64,000 nt of DNA from Patiria miniata (GCF_015706575.1 NW_024037057.1:6753203-6817202); one strand, 5' to 3'; counted from the stretch's first letter, positions 11,193-24,109 are shown. The notes: generated by a model from the letters alone, not told the origin. Program-made: numbers and translations.

Positions 11193-11553
11193 GCTGAGTA
11201 AAAATAATAAATAGTTTCTCGTCTGACCTTTTTGAAAAAATGAAGAATGTTGGCATTTGTTCTTCTTGCCCCCCCCCTCCACAAGATGACAGATTTTCCA
11301 AGATTGCAGATGGATTCTTCAATTTTTTGCGACTATTTTGCCGATACAAAATTGTGTCCTAAAACAAGCCAAATTTTAACCCTTTCTACATGTACATACA
11401 ATCTGGTTGAAAACAAACAAAACGACAATATCGACAATGTGCAATGAAATAAAAAAAAATGTAAAAAAAAAAATATTTTAAAAAGGATGCGGCCAGGAAA
11501 AAAGGAAGCGGGTAGGGACGAGACTGAGTTATTTTTGCACTTGACCTTTATTA
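11193..11553. mobile_element. MITE, family H, diverged
   Basis: TTTCTCGTCTGACC at the left pairs loosely with GGACGAGACTGAGTTA at the right; GGAAGCGGGTAGGGACGAG is shared with 19783-19801. Confidence 0.5.
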
Positions 11554-11767
11554 AAGGCCTCAAAAAAGGACAGGATTTTAAACCAAAGGGCAAAACAACC
11601 AAACCTGCAGTCACTTCAACATTTTATTTAACTTAGCCAAACTATGACAGCAACAAATGTGAGTGGCTTACTATCACTGTATCAACACATCAAGAAATTA
11701 CAAAGATAAACTCGACATTAACAAACTACACACTGTCACAGGTGTAAACCAATTATTAATTTTTACA

Positions 11768-11835
11768 CAGTGTATACATATTGTATACACTGTATACATA
11801 TTGTATACACTGTATACATATTGTATACACTGTAC
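11768..11835. repeat. 24-bp repeat of TGTATACATATTGTATACAC
   Basis: Three near-perfect tandem copies of a palindromic unit. Confidence 0.9.
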
Positions 11836-12014
11836 CAGCATTTATTTCCAAACACACAGTCCTATTTGGAAAGGCCCTTGATAGTGAATGCAAGTTGATG
11901 GACCAAGGCAAACTCTTTTTATTGATTCTTCCTTGAAATGGAAATGACGCTTTTAAGCTGTAGGCAAACACAGACAGCGCGAAGGCCACACAAGCGCACT
12001 GTATACAAAAACAT

Positions 12015-12160
12015 GTGCAGTGTAGCGAATGTGGGGCTTTTTTTATTTTTAGGGTTGACAGTTCATTAAGATGTACTGGTAGTGCAGATAGTGAACGTGG
12101 GGCTTTTTTTATTTTTAGGGTTGACAGTACATTAAATGTACTGGTAGTAAATCTTGGGGT
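12015..12160. repeat. Two-copy duplication, about 75 bp
   Basis: GGGGCTTTTTTTATTTTTAGGGTTGACAGT phrase (given here only by its parts GGGGCTTTTTTT and TAGGGTTGACAGT) occurs near 12031 and 12100, each followed by TTAA and ATGTACTGGTAGT. Confidence 0.8.
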
Positions 12161-12289
12161 TTTTTTGGCGTCTCGGTCAAGTCAGCAACAGGCATGCGCT
12201 AAAACTTATCTTGTGAACCAATAAGTGTCACCTGATTCGGAAAAAGTTCATTTATCTAATTCCATGGCAATCAGTGTGGTTTTGCTACG

Positions 12290-12352
12290 TTGTTCTGCGC
12301 TAAATCGGTGGTCTGAATGTTGCAGGTTGCGGGTTCGAATCCTGGCGGAATT
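12290..12352 (+). ncRNA. Weak tRNA-like remnant
   Basis: Only a T-arm/B-box (GCGGGTTCGAATCCTGGCGG) is clear; the 5' half is degraded. Probably a SINE remnant. Confidence 0.3.
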
Positions 12353-12539
12353 TTACATTTTTATTTTCTTTCCCCCCAAAAAAGATGTTTAGTCAAGTTC
12401 TGATGATCAATAAAATATTTCACCCTTTTCTTCTTCTTTTTTTTTTTAAGGGAAGTTATGTCTGAGAACCATTACCTACTGACGCATGCGCATTATGGTC
12501 ATTGACTATTGTTAGAGATATATTTTTTATCAAATTTCT

Positions 12540-13100
12540 CCATTCCCACTATCATTTGTAATTTCAAACTTCAAACAGTGCTCTGTGAACCAGCCTACGT
12601 TTATGTATCTCTTGAATCCAACCTGCAGACCAAACCGAGGTTTCACAAACCTCCGTTCCTTTAACTGTAATTTTTCCCATTCTCGTGATTTGTTTTCCAT
12701 TTTAACCTCTACTGTATCTCTTGAATGTGATGCTGTAGGCCAAGCCAGGATTTCGCAAACCTCCCCCCATGCTTACCATAACATTTCCATAGTCATATCA
12801 GCTTGCCATTTCAACCTTCAAACAGCACTACGTCAACCAGACTACTCTTGAATCCAAAGCTGTGGACCAAACCAAGGTTTCACAAACCTCTGTTCCTCTT
12901 TACCATAAAATGTCCACATTCCCACTATTCATGAGCCATCTCAACCTTCAAACAGCACACCGTCAACCAGACTACTCTTGAATCCAAAGCTGTGGACCAA
13001 ACCAAGGTTTCACAAACCTCTGTTCCTCTTTACCATAAAATGTCCACATTCCCACTATTCATGAGCCATTGCAACCTTCAAACAGCGCTCTCCGTGAACC
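12540..13100. repeat. 129-bp tandem repeat, about four copies
   Basis: GGTTTCACAAACCTCTGTTCC recurs 129 bp apart (12876 and 13005), with earlier diverged units near 12640 and 12745. Each includes TCAACCTTCAAACAGCAC-like and CTCTTGAATCCAAAGCTGTG blocks. Confidence 0.85.
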
Positions 13101-13137
13101 AGTCTACTATTCACCACGCATCCATCCCCGCAGCTCG

Positions 13138-13379
13138 GAATCCTCCATTCATTACGAGCACAAAAACCTGATCCCAGTCGGAGCAGCATGGGGTAGCAGT
13201 GACTTACCTTTCAGATACTCGGTCCCATCGACATGGGGTACAGCGTGGCGTCGAAGTGGGAGATCTGTAAAAGCGGCCCAGGCACTGGGGCTGCTGGTAT
13301 TATATCCACAAAAGGCAACAGCGAGGCGGATCAGATCTGTATTATGGAAAGGAGAAAATGCGAACAAAGACTTCCATGA
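13138..13379. other. Coding-like GC-richer block, strand uncertain
   Basis: On the + strand, a frame after TTACCTTTCAG reads ILGPIDMGYSVASKWEICKS, GPGTGAAGIISTKGNSEADQ, ICIMERRKCEQRLP and stops at 13377-13379, three bases before a MITE. On the - strand the same site is a full-consensus donor (CTGAAAG|GTAAGT at 13215), implying an exon ending there. Only one reading can be right; the donor match is the stronger signal. Confidence 0.25.
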
Positions 13380-13381
13380 GT

Positions 13382-13908
13382 TTAAAGGGAATAAACATCA
13401 TTTGCTTTTGCAGTAATTTTCAGAAATGGATGGAATTGGGGGGTTGGAAATATATAGCAAATATAGTTACACTGACTTTTTTGAGGTTTTGGGTTCGAAA
13501 ATGCTATAAAAACCAAGAAAAACAATCATTTTCCTGTAGTCTGGTTCCCTGACTCCATATAAGAAGAAACAGAGCAGTTTATATACATTGGAGAATTGTA
13601 AGGTCAGGGAACCAGTCTAGCTGGCTTGTACCCATTCATACATGTAGGTGTGTAATCGATTGCAAACAAGTGCGATGGTCAATTGGGGCCAGTATTTGAA
13701 AAAAGCCAGTTTTTTCCAACGCTGATCGGCCGATCAGCGTTGGAAATTGATACAAAAATACCACTTTTCTTGAAAATGACAGTATACCAGGTGCCATGAT
13801 TTTACAGGATGCTTTACACTGTCATTCACTAACAGTCCAGCAAGGTATTTCAAAATGATTTGGTAGTTTTATTTTTTGATGTTTGCAAATGTTGTATTTT
13901 CCCTTTAA
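13382..13908. mobile_element. TTAA-flanked MITE, family B
   Basis: TTAAAGGGAATAAACATCAT at the left, GTATTTTCCCTTTAA at the right, TTAA on both borders. Inside are the palindrome CCAACGCTGATCGGCCGATC and the inverse pair GGTTCCCTGAC / GTCAGGGAACC. Relatives are at 25060 and 36618. Confidence 0.85.
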
Positions 13909-13964
13909 TGCACAAGAAAAATTATCTAAATGGGTGCACATGCATTCACATCATCGTGTACATT

Positions 13965-14025
13965 GTACATGAACACATGTACATGTACGTACATGTACAC
14001 GTACATGTATGCATGTACATAAAAA
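13965..14025. repeat. acatgtac tract
   Basis: Run of GTACATGTACATGTAC-type sequence; one of many such tracts in this window. Confidence 0.8.
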
Positions 14026-14404
14026 GCCGGTTGTATGAAACACGCGCAGGTCACTGACACCCCCTGTTTGTTCAGTAAATATTAATTCCCCGGCCCTTTG
14101 GGCGAAATTGTAGCTCAACTTATTAACACCAAAAATACTTGCAGAAACCACGTTTTCCTGCCCAAGAAAAACAAAAGTGAGATGCATTTTTGCTCAAGTG
14201 CCGAGGACTGGAGCAACCGATATCACCGACCAGTCTCAAGTTTGGAGCAGAGACGGGAATGATTTCGCTCAAGGATTAGAAAGGGATATTCTTATTTATG
14301 GGGAAAAAAATCCTTCTGTGATATTTAAAAAAGGCTTGTGATTCGAGATCAAATAATTTTTTTTTTTTGGTGTGGCTTAATTTAATAACCCCCTAGGCCC
14401 TTGT

Positions 14405-14815
14405 TGCTTACAACCATCCTCAATCCTCCAAAATCCTCCAAAATTTTTCAACTCCGCCTAAATTTTTCAAAATTGTCAGACAGTCCTGCCTCAAAATGCA
14501 TTCATCCTCAATCCTCCAAAATCCTCCTCATCCCAAAACTTTGCACTCGTGTTTAAATGAAGGATAACCAACACCAAATCCTTCAAAATCATCAGACAGT
14601 CCTGCCTCAAAATGCATTCATCCTCAATCCTCCAAAATCCTCTTGTGCTTCATTCACCATTCATCCTCAATCCTCCAAAATCCTCATGTGCTTCAATCAC
14701 CATTCATCCTCAATCCTCCAGAATCCTCATTTGATTCAATCACCATTCATCCTCAATCCTCTAGAATCCTCCAAAACCGCCAGGAGGATTTTGGAGGAGT
14801 GAGGTGGGTTAGGGT
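14405..14815. repeat. CCTCAATCCTCCAAAATCCTC minisatellite with inverted end
   Basis: CCTCAATCCTCCAAAATCCT recurs about eight times from 14418 to 14775, and the array closes with the inverse GGAGGATTTTGGAGGA at 14782. It then reads GTGGGTTAGGGTTAAGG. The layout (direct tandem core, inverse at the far end) matches the larger array at 27.2 kb. Confidence 0.85.
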
Positions 14816-15407
14816 TAAGGTTTGGACATTCTTGTTAATAAGGCTCAAGTTTACTCCAGATAATCCTCTAGCACTTTTGACTCGGCCCTACGAAAAATGT
14901 ATTTTTCAAGAATAAAATTAACATTTTTTGGCGTAAGTTTTGAAACTGCCGAACCAGCCTTCATTAATTCAAATTGTCTACAGATACCAAATGGCGCTCA
15001 TCACAGAACATTAAAATTAAAAAAAAAAAAAAATGTATTCATGATTTAAACATTGTCTTCAGATACCCGGTAATAAATAATGCTCATCACAGAACATTTA
15101 AAAAAAAATATTCAATCATGAAGATAATGTTTTCAGTTTTGATCTGAAATCTGAACCCTTAGACTGACGGCATATTTTTCACCGGAGACTCGACAAACCA
15201 CATTGTCAAACCCCTGTTTCCCATAAATTGCAGAAAAGATATATGCAAGACCTCTGACAAACATACTCATACCCACTCCCCTACCCCCGGGGAATAATGA
15301 TCCATGGTTCAGGCTCGGAATTATCTGACGACAGGTGATGTTACTGGATATGTCTACTGCCGCCGGAAAAAAAAAACGCTCTGCAAATTTTCTGTGTGGC
15401 TGGCGGC

Positions 15408-15960
15408 ATGAACATGTGACAGTACATGTCCATGCACAGCACGTACCTTGTACATGTACAAATAACATGTATGCATACATGTACATGTACAAACATGAAT
15501 ATGAACATGTGACAGTACATGTCCATGCACAGCACGTACCTTGTACATGTACAAATAACATGTATGCATACATGTACATGTACAAACATGAATATGAACA
15601 TGTGACAGTACATGTCCATGCACAGCACGTACCTTGTACATGTACATGTATGCATACATGTACATGTACAAACATGAATATGAACATGTGACAGTACATG
15701 TCCATGCACAGCACGTACCTTGTACATGTACAAATAACATGTATGCATACATGTACATACATAACATGAATATGAACATGTGACAGTACATGTCCATGCA
15801 CAGCACGTACCTTGTACAATGTACATGTATGCATACATGTACATGTACAAACATGAATATGAACATGTGACAGTACATGTATGTATATGTCCATGCACAG
15901 CACGTACCTTGTACATGTACATATGTATGCATACATGTACGTACATGTACCGGTACACAG
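15408..15960. repeat. acatgtac-rich tandem array, six copies
   Basis: GACAGTACATGTCCATGCAC and AGCACGTACCTTGTACATGT recur in units of about 86-100 bp. All three - strand frames are open for more than 200 codons for compositional reasons; they are not genes. A non-repeat spur with a short frame continues to 15133. Confidence 0.9.
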
Positions 15961-16541
15961 ACCAACAAAGCATGCATGCCAAGGCTGTTTAATTAATACA
16001 TGTAAATGTGCTTACATGTACATGTACATGTACTTTATGTACACATGTATACTTGTACATGTACATTTGTAAACAATATTGATGATATATTTTTATCAAG
16101 TCTCCAAATTATGAAAATTTATACAATCTGGCACCAAGACTCCCCTGGGTGCTTCAATTGCTGTCTACACTCACTTCTCCTCAGGGAGCCAGGCTCTTGC
16201 AGTAATGACTAAGTGGTCGGATGGCCGAAGGTGCTAAAATTCACTGCATTTATGTAAGCAACAATCATTGCCATGTGGGTATACCGTACACTGACAGATT
16301 TTTTTTTTGCAAACTCCCAAAGGATTCTACCGTACGTGCTCAAAACACCTGCGATTTCAACACATTAGTGGATGTCTTTCAATTTGTATTTTCTTTGGCT
16401 CATGAATAATGCATGAATGCGACGGTGACTCATTGATGAATAATTCATGAGCCCTTTCATAGTAACAAAAATGTCTGCACTTCAGAAGATTTCTCAGAAG
16501 AACTGTACACTACCCCGGTGGATGACATTCATTATATGGTA

Positions 16542-17060
16542 TTAAAGCTACAGTCCATCATTTGTAATTTGTGCATTTTGTTCGTTTGAAGCAACAAAAG
16601 AGTTCAAAATCTAATGAAGGATACTGAGCAACTAACCTGATGAAGTTTCAGCTAAGCTTCAGCTGTACATTCCGAGAAAAACAGCATTCTAAGATCTCAA
16701 TTTCAAATCCAAAGTTACTGAATCATGTTTTGAATTGTTTTGAATTGCAGCTATACGCGACGACACGCACTGATCTGACGAATTATAACAACCGCGCGCG
16801 CGTGTGCGTCGTTCCAATACTTGTGCGCGCTGTGCTGAATAACAAAACGAACTACTAATTTAAATTTTCCTACGGTGCTTCTTAAGAATCACCATTGGAA
16901 ATGCCTTCTTTCGTTGATTACTTCAAAATGACAGCTTGCCAGAAAGAGTAATTTCACAGGGAGTTTAGTCCCCTTACTATCTTTCAACCAAGTTTGTTTT
17001 TCAACAATAATTACGCCAGTTACTTTTCGGATGGCTGCAAATGATGGACTATACCTTTAA
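16542..17060. mobile_element. TTAA-flanked MITE, family A
   Basis: Left TTAAAGCTACAGTCCATCAT, right ATGATGGACTATACCTTTAA, opposite in interior orientation to the 55981 copy (its GACTAAACTCCCTGTG block is inverted). Confidence 0.85.
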
Positions 17061-18127
17061 ACATCAACAGGTTTTCACATCATGAATAAATTATGCAAGA
17101 TTTTGACTCATGATTAACAAAAAAAAGTTACCAACAGCAGAAATGCCAAACCTCAGTGAAAAACAAGGATGCGCAGTTCAGTTTGCCGTCGCAAAACGGC
17201 TCCCTCTATTGTCCAACTCCAAACCATTACCATTGTGAATGTCACAATGGGCATTTAAAACCCCCCCACAGGACCACGGGCTAAGGCACGGCTCGGTAAA
17301 CAAAAGCGGGGTACCGATGAAGTCTGGCACACACACTCACACATACGCACCATTGTTCAAATACAGCAGCGTGGCATTCTGTTTGTTCCGCCCTATCTGG
17401 TTCCAGAGTTCTGCTTGTGACGCATGGGTTCTTTTTTTTCTTTTCTCTTTATTTTTAAATATAGTCCACTTGTACTGAATTGGTCTGGGCAGGGAAAGAA
17501 AAATTCCAACTATGCACATTCCAGCACGTCTGGCGTATTAAATTTGATAATATTCAATCGCATTTTTCAAATGTTATTTTGTGTTTACTGCAAATTATGA
17601 GAATCAAAACAATCAGCGTGGATGAGGCACGAGTTAGGAATTCCCACTTTTTGTTTAGAAGGGGATATTTTTGGGAAACAGAACGCACCGAAGAGTACTG
17701 AGTGGAACAGATCACTGGAATGTGATGAGGAATGGGAAAAAAATGAATGTCACAAGTTTGATATTAATTTTAAGCTGATTCAATATTTTGTTAATGAATG
17801 ACGGCAAATTGGTTCATTATAATCAATAGACAGCACATCTGCTAATTCACGGAAAATGACAATGTGTCGATAACATGATGTAAGAAGGCATAGTAAAGTA
17901 CATGTACCAACCGGTAGGCCTACGGTATGAACTTTCAATCACATGAAATTGTTTAAAAATTTACCAAAATCAATCAATTCAAAATAAACAAAAATGTATA
18001 CATTTTTTTTTTTTGGAACAGCATATTCAGTGTACAATAGACACTAAGACCCATAATTTGGGTAAATAGTTTAAAAAATAACAAACCACAGCGCGTTCGT
18101 ACCAGTATGTAAATAGGTACGGTAGAA
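17061..18127. other. No gene seen
   Basis: A GC-richer patch at 17180-17310 (GTTTGCCGTCGCAAAACGGC, GGGGTACCGATGAAG) and AT-rich remainder. No domain or splice pair convinces. Confidence 0.4.
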
Positions 18128-18343
18128 CATGTAAGGGAACGACTTCCATATAAGAAATTCACTCAACATCCTGTGTACAAACCCTATGAGATTGGACTGA
18201 AAAATTCTCAGTGTTTTCTAAGAAAATGCTTGTATTTTCTCACTGCTCAAATTGACTTTGATGACATGAAATTGCTATGTGGGGGCTTGTTAGTCAATAC
18301 AGAGGAAAATTAGTGAACTTCTTATATGGAAATCTTTCCCATG
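18128..18343. mobile_element. 216-bp MITE, family F
   Basis: CATGTAAGGGAACGACTTCC at the left pairs with GGAAATCTTTCCCATG at the right. The copy at 26161-26376 has the same length and about 90% identity by eye (AACCCTATGAGATTGGACTG shared). Confidence 0.85.
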
Positions 18344-18455
18344 TAAGATACAATGTACACGTATGCCACACTGGAAAATTAAAAAAGATACACAGACAAA
18401 CAGTAAAGTAAACTTTTATTATTTCCGTTGTCGTTGTGTGGTGACTATTTTTTTC

Positions 18456-18662
18456 TCAGAAAACCAAGAGCAATTGCCAAGTTTTCAAGAAACTCGTCTC
18501 GGCCTCAGAAAATATCTGTCCCTGTATGTCCATAAACCTTATCCATCAGGGCTGGGAAAAAAAATGCGACGAATGTGGATTTTTGTTTACAACACGAGCC
18601 GCCCGGAATCGAGGGCTTGGGATGTTACTGGCGAGCTCAGGAATTCTTTCCAGAGTGCACAC
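18456..18662 (+). CDS. Possible coding exon, unidentified
   Basis: Good acceptor (CTATTTTTTTCTCAG) at 18448-18462 region. Two frames are open: one reads NICPCMSINLIHQGWEKKCD then ECGFLFTTRAARNRGLGMLL and ends at a stop; the other reads FQETRLGLRKYLSLYVHKPY. GC content rises here relative to the flanks. No family recognised. Confidence 0.2.
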
Positions 18663-19467
18663 GTAATGTCTCGTAAAAATATTTAAGTTCAGGGGGTCGC
18701 TAGATGTCGACGTCTGTCATAATCCGGTCCGACGATCCGGGCTCATTAAAACGCAGCGGAACATTATTTTTCCATCTCGATCAATAAACAACGACGGGGA
18801 ATAAATTGGGCTTCCGAACATGAAGTGTGTTACAGAGCACCTCACTGTCTGGACTGGGGAACTTGTTACGTCTTTGGAAACTAATGTGAAAATCGTGTTG
18901 GATTCTTGAGAATTTAATATGCACGTGTACCGTACTATAATGTGGAATGATTACTGTTTTGAATTCAAATTGTGACTGGAAGTGCATGTTGCAAGTATTT
19001 AGGCCCTAAATATCAACTTATCTTGGATGTAAAAAATAAATGAAAATAAAAATTTAAAAAAATAAAAAAATAAAATAATCAGGAAAATCCTCAAATCCCC
19101 CAAAAAACCTGACGAAAAATCCTGACAAAAATCCTGAAATTAGGAACAATCCTGACTAATCTCACTCCTGGTTTTGGACTCACGCAACTACCGGGTACCT
19201 ATGGTAGTTAGCGATACATAAAACCGACAGGAATACCTTGGATAAAATGAGGGTTCAAATTTTTTTTTAATTTAGGGAAATTTGGGGGTAAAATGAAGAT
19301 GAAGAGGACAAAATATAGATGGCGATCACTGAGACGCACCATGAATGCGCCAAACCACGTTGATTCACATGGAATCAACTGAGTTATGAGTAATAAATTC
19401 AGAATTTTCTACCAAAAGGTACTGTTCAAAATTGCTAAAAAAGTCATCAAAGACTGCTCAAGATTAG

Positions 19468-19829
19468 GCTAAGTAAAAGAAAAACATGTTTCTTGAAAAA
19501 AAGGAGGAAGCGGGGCTTTTTATTTTTGTATTTGTTTCAAGATGGCCGTCATTTAAAAATTTCCTGCAACCGTTGGTGTTTCCACTGTTCAAAGACACTT
19601 TTAAAATGAAAGATACATGTACACGTAAGTTGGACAAGAGAACTGAACATATTTACAGTGTCATTTAGACTTGTATTGGTCTACAATTTATTTTCCGATG
19701 AATTTGTGGACTTTTTCAGTGTTTTTTTACTGCATTTTTTCAAAAATAAAAAATAATAAAAAAATCCAGGCGGCCTCCAAAAAGGAAGCGGGCGGGGACG
19801 AGAAACATGTTTTTTTTTACTTCACCTTA
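19468..19829. mobile_element. MITE, family H
   Basis: TAAGTAAAAGAAAAACATG at the left pairs with CATGTTTTTTTTTACTTCACCTTA at its core (CATGTTTTTTTTTACTT); inside it, GGAGGAAGCGGGGC pairs loosely with GAAGCGGGCGGGGACGAG. Confidence 0.65.
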
Positions 19830-20250
19830 CGGATTTGAAATGATTAAAACACTCTTAAATTGTAAGGACTAACATGAAAGGGGGGCCCAACATGTAAGTT
19901 CTACACAATCGCCCTTACAATGTACATCTACCGATATGTCAACATTCTCTGTGCACACTGTTTCACCTTAAGACTTGTCGTCTGTCACATCCATGTCCAA
20001 ATGTCAACATATAATGGCTGAAAGTGTAACAAACAAAAAGGCAAACATGATTGATTACGTTGGGGCTTATCTAAGAAAAAACTGTCTGGAGACATGGGAG
20101 AGTGTCATGTATGGATCGTGGTCTGAGTGGATGGCAGGCTAGAATCCTCAGGGCGTAAAAATAAAGAAAGATGTTTTGATTTTCCTGATAAAATATGACC
20201 TGTGGTCTTCCTTCAGCTTCATTGCAGTGGTGGAATATTCATGATAGAAA

Positions 20251-20575
20251 CAGGCATGGAACTGGAAAGTGTAACAAAAAAAGAGGAAATTCCAACCACA
20301 GATGTACATGTACATGTACATGTACATGTATAATAAGAAACAGTGTGTATAAGATGGAATTTTGCGTCGGGGTGATGTAAATCAAATAAGGTTTTGCCCT
20401 TCACCAACGTATAAACTGAGGTAACACACCGAGTATACAGTGTTTATACGTCGGTGAAGGGCAAAACCTAATTTGAAGAGAAACAGTGTCTTTAAATTTT
20501 TAATGGAATGAGTGTGGTAAAAAAAAAAGGGGGAAAAAAAGAAATCAGCTGATCCAAGGAAAATTTGCATACCTG
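20251..20575. mobile_element. MITE, family E, with a nested palindrome
   Basis: CAGGCATGGAACTGGAAAG at the left and GGAAAATTTGCATACCTG at the right. It is longer than its relatives because acatgtac sequence (20302-20330) and a palindrome (20383-20475) sit inside. Confidence 0.75.
20383..20475. repeat. 93-bp palindrome
   Basis: AGGTTTTGCCCTTCACCAAC and GTCGGTGAAGGGCAAAACCT are inverse copies with about 35-bp arms around a short loop. Confidence 0.9.
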
Positions 20576-22102
20576 CAGAATATTGGTTACTCAAATCCCT
20601 TTATATACCCTTCATGCACAATCCCTGGAGGAAACACTGAGCTAACAAACACACACAAGACAGCTTTACTCAGAGCTTTGAAAACACTTGAATAGTTAAA
20701 TGGCAAACTTCATTAATATGTCATTATTATTTTTCAGATATTATTCAAACAGAAATCACAGAAACGGAACCGTTCTCTATCAACCTCTACTTACAGTCCT
20801 AAAGAGTTCGGGTTTTGGTGTTCATAAAACATTCTGATAAGAAAACAAAGGGACCATTTTCACAGACAAAAGAAAATGCACAACATCACTAACACGTTGT
20901 GCGGTGCTCTCCACGGAAGACAAAAAAAATCTCTACCACGGGTGTACAAAGTTCAGGGGTGTTGTTACTGTCTACACACCCACTTCAAAAATGGTTTCCA
21001 AGTCTGAAATTACTGTTGAGTACGCACTGCAGACAAGCCAAATGGCAGACTGTTCTGTATCGTTTAATATTAAATTCCTCATCGTTTGTACATGCCTGCA
21101 TGTTTTGAAACCAATGTCCAAAACTTCTAAAGGAAATAAATACAGTCGCGATCGTGCATGCAGGACCCAGGCTCTTAACAGACTCCTCAGTAACGTGCTG
21201 GCCATATGGCAATGTTTTGACAACCTCAGTAAACGATGCAACTGAACATGGGTCGGCTTGTTTGGATTAACCAAATTAATTTAACGTTTATAAATAATTA
21301 AAACCACATGCTGTGGTGTTGCAGACTCAACAACTCAAGCAAATAGGGGTATACAGACTTACATGTACGTCGTGTGCTTAACACTTATTTTTCCAAAATT
21401 TACTGAACCCAAATTTGCCACTTTTTGAAGTTTCTTATTATACATGTAGGCCTTATCGTTTGTTTTTAAAACCAGTACAAAAATCATAGATTATCTGACA
21501 ATAATCAAGGCGCTGAAAAATAAGTAAAGGCATTTTCAAATTTTTTTTTAATAAATAAATACCTAATAATTTGTCGGTCTTCTGACAAAGAAAGCTAGTA
21601 ACTTTGGGCAGGCTAAAAACATGTCAATTAAGTTTGAAAATTTATTGATCAAATTGCCACACCTAAAAAAAAATCACAAAAAGCAAGAGCATATTAACTT
21701 AAATTTCTTTACTTTGTGTTTTTACAGCAAGTACACATGTATACCGGTACGGTACATGTGTGTATTCACTATGAAAGAACTCAATTATAATGTAAAATGT
21801 TGTAAGCTCAGGCTTCAGGTCTACTTAAAATATGTAGACAAATGCGCAAACAAATGGAAAACAACGAGACAGAAATGACTGAAGCGTGATCATTAGCTCT
21901 AATGGAGCAGGGTAGGTTTCTTCATACTCAGTGGGGAATCACGTCAGAAGCAACAATCGTCATCTGTCCTGCCTCTAGCCTGAGGGATGCTGCCCGGATG
22001 TGGTTTAGAAGAAGAAAAAAAAGCATGGCTGGAAAAGAATGTTTTCCTGAGAAATTCTTATTTGAATTCACACCACTAATTTTATAATTTTGCAGTATCC
22101 TG
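20576..22102. other. No gene seen
   Basis: AT-rich sequence with overlapping short frames on both strands near 20900-21270 that show no domain. Confidence 0.4.
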
Positions 22103-23085
22103 AAGGCCTTTTCACACTGTCCAAAATCTCCGGGTTGGAACCGGTTCCAACCCCGAGATTTTTTTCAACCCTTTTCCCACTTCTAACATTTCAACCCGGT
22201 TCCGACCCGGGTAGCGTGCTCTAGCCGGATCGAAATCAACCCTGGGAGGGACCAGGGTTGAAAATCTCAACCCGGATCGAAATTGCATTTTTCGGCCTGA
22301 ACCGTGTCGAAAATGATAGTGTGAACCGCCCCGGGTTGAGTCACTCACGGCCGATCCGTGTTGAGTTGAGGCCGACATTTTACCGAAAATCTGAGACGCC
22401 GTGCATAATATTTCCCTCCACCACTATCGCCGTCACAACACCGATCACGAAACAATTGCTCCCTAATTATCATCCAATAATGTATCGGTGTATGGAGCAT
22501 CCTTTACCGAGTCTGGGCTTGTATTAGGTCTGCAAAATGTACCCCAAAAAAGTACATTTCTAATGTTAAATAGAACGAATCGTCTAACGAAATGACCGGA
22601 GCCATTTTGGAAATATTGCACACAGCTGCGCTGGTGTCGTACAAAAAATCGGACTCCCAAATCGGATTCCTTTACTCTCTTATTATTGGCCAAACCCTTT
22701 CACGTGACAGGTCCTTCTCCTAATAGGCATGCGCAATACTACCAATGAGTCCGTATTTCACAGAGTAGTAAATTCACGCTGAACACCGGCCTGTCCGTAA
22801 GCCTCGTGCGCGCAGCAGCCGCGTGCGTCGCAATGCATTATGGGATTGAGAAAATCATCGCAGCGCCCTGTGCCGAATGCAATCCGTGTCGAGAATTTGT
22901 AGTGTGAATACACGTGGGCCGTAGCCGGATTGAACGTTACACGGTTCACGTAGCGGCCGTTCCCGTAAAGGACAGTGTGAACGTCGCGTCTCTCCGATCC
23001 GTGTCGAAAAATACTCGGGCTGAACCGGGTTGGATCCGGGTAGGTTTCAACACGGTTCGAAACGGAGATAGTGTGAAAAGGCCTT
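22103..23085. mobile_element. 983-bp non-autonomous element with GTGTGAAAAGGCC ends
   Basis: AAGGCCTTTTCACACTGTCC at the left pairs with AGATAGTGTGAAAAGGCCT at the right. The subterminal parts repeat CGGGTTG/CAACCCG motifs in both orientations (AACCCGGTTCCGACCCGGGT). The interior is shared with the window start. No transposase frame is present. Confidence 0.75.
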
Positions 23086-23535
23086 TAGGGTGCTGAAAGA
23101 GGATGTCTTTCTGTAAATTCCAGGGAATTTTTAATTTCAATAAGTTCAGGGCTTCCGCCTTCCGCCATTCATGCCACTTGGCGCACTGTGAACTTGCACT
23201 TTGAAATTACAAATCAGGTCATCAAATTAAGCTCCCTTTCAAATGAAAAAAAAAAAAAAAAATCAGATTTAACCTTTCACTTTCATCACTTTCGTTACTG
23301 CGTCATGACATTTAAGGGGTCATTCCACGTCAATTCACTTCATTCTTCAGTGACCATTCACAACGCCTATTCACACAGAATCCATTCATTTCAGGATCTG
23401 ACCAACTCGGATTTAGATGAAACTGCATTAGAAAAAGATGCTCCAGCACTCTAGTCTATGGTTTTATACATTTGTAGATCATTCACCAAGGAATAAATAC
23501 AATGTAGTACAATGTAGTACAATGTAATACAAGTG

Positions 23536-23722
23536 CTACATGTACATGTACATGTACTACATGTATACATGTACATGTACTATGTACATGTACTACATGT
23601 TTATGTACATGTACATGTACTGGTATAATTAGGGACAATTCATGTGCATAGACCAGTACACATACCGGTACATGTACACATGTACATTTTTTGTACATGT
23701 ACATGTACATGTACATGTATTT
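23536..23722. repeat. acatgtac tract
   Basis: Long irregular run of ACATGTACATGTACTACATG-type sequence, open in one - strand frame but not a gene. Confidence 0.85.
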
Positions 23723-24109
23723 TTGTATAATTTATACAGCATGGTCAGAGTTACACCCAATTTTCTCACGATCCTCTTACTCACTGTTTAGTCAACTTCT
23801 GTCATCGCTACACCAACATGACCAAAAACCACAAAAAGGTGAAACAATAACTTTCATTCTGTTATGTACATTGTACCAAAGAATCAAAAAGCTGCCTTGT
23901 GGTTATTTGCATAATTGCTTTTTTTACTTCATGTTCCATTGGCAGGAAGTACATGTAAAAGATAACAAGCTGGGGGGACTCCGTACTTCGTGGAATGAGT
24001 AACTGTGTAAATATCTGCCTGAAATGGTTTCATAATTGGAAATGTTAAAAGCCTGGCTTGAAAATTCAGGGAGAAATACGTTTAAAAACACAAGGCTAGT
24101 ACAGTCAAC

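Noticed and set aside
14405-14815. CRISPR-like regular repeat
   Set aside because: Tandem units without unique spacers, in a eukaryotic genome; a minisatellite.
15133-15982. Three - strand frames of 207-267 codons rich in Cys, His, Met and Thr
   Set aside because: They are the acatgtac tandem array; stop-free by composition in every frame.
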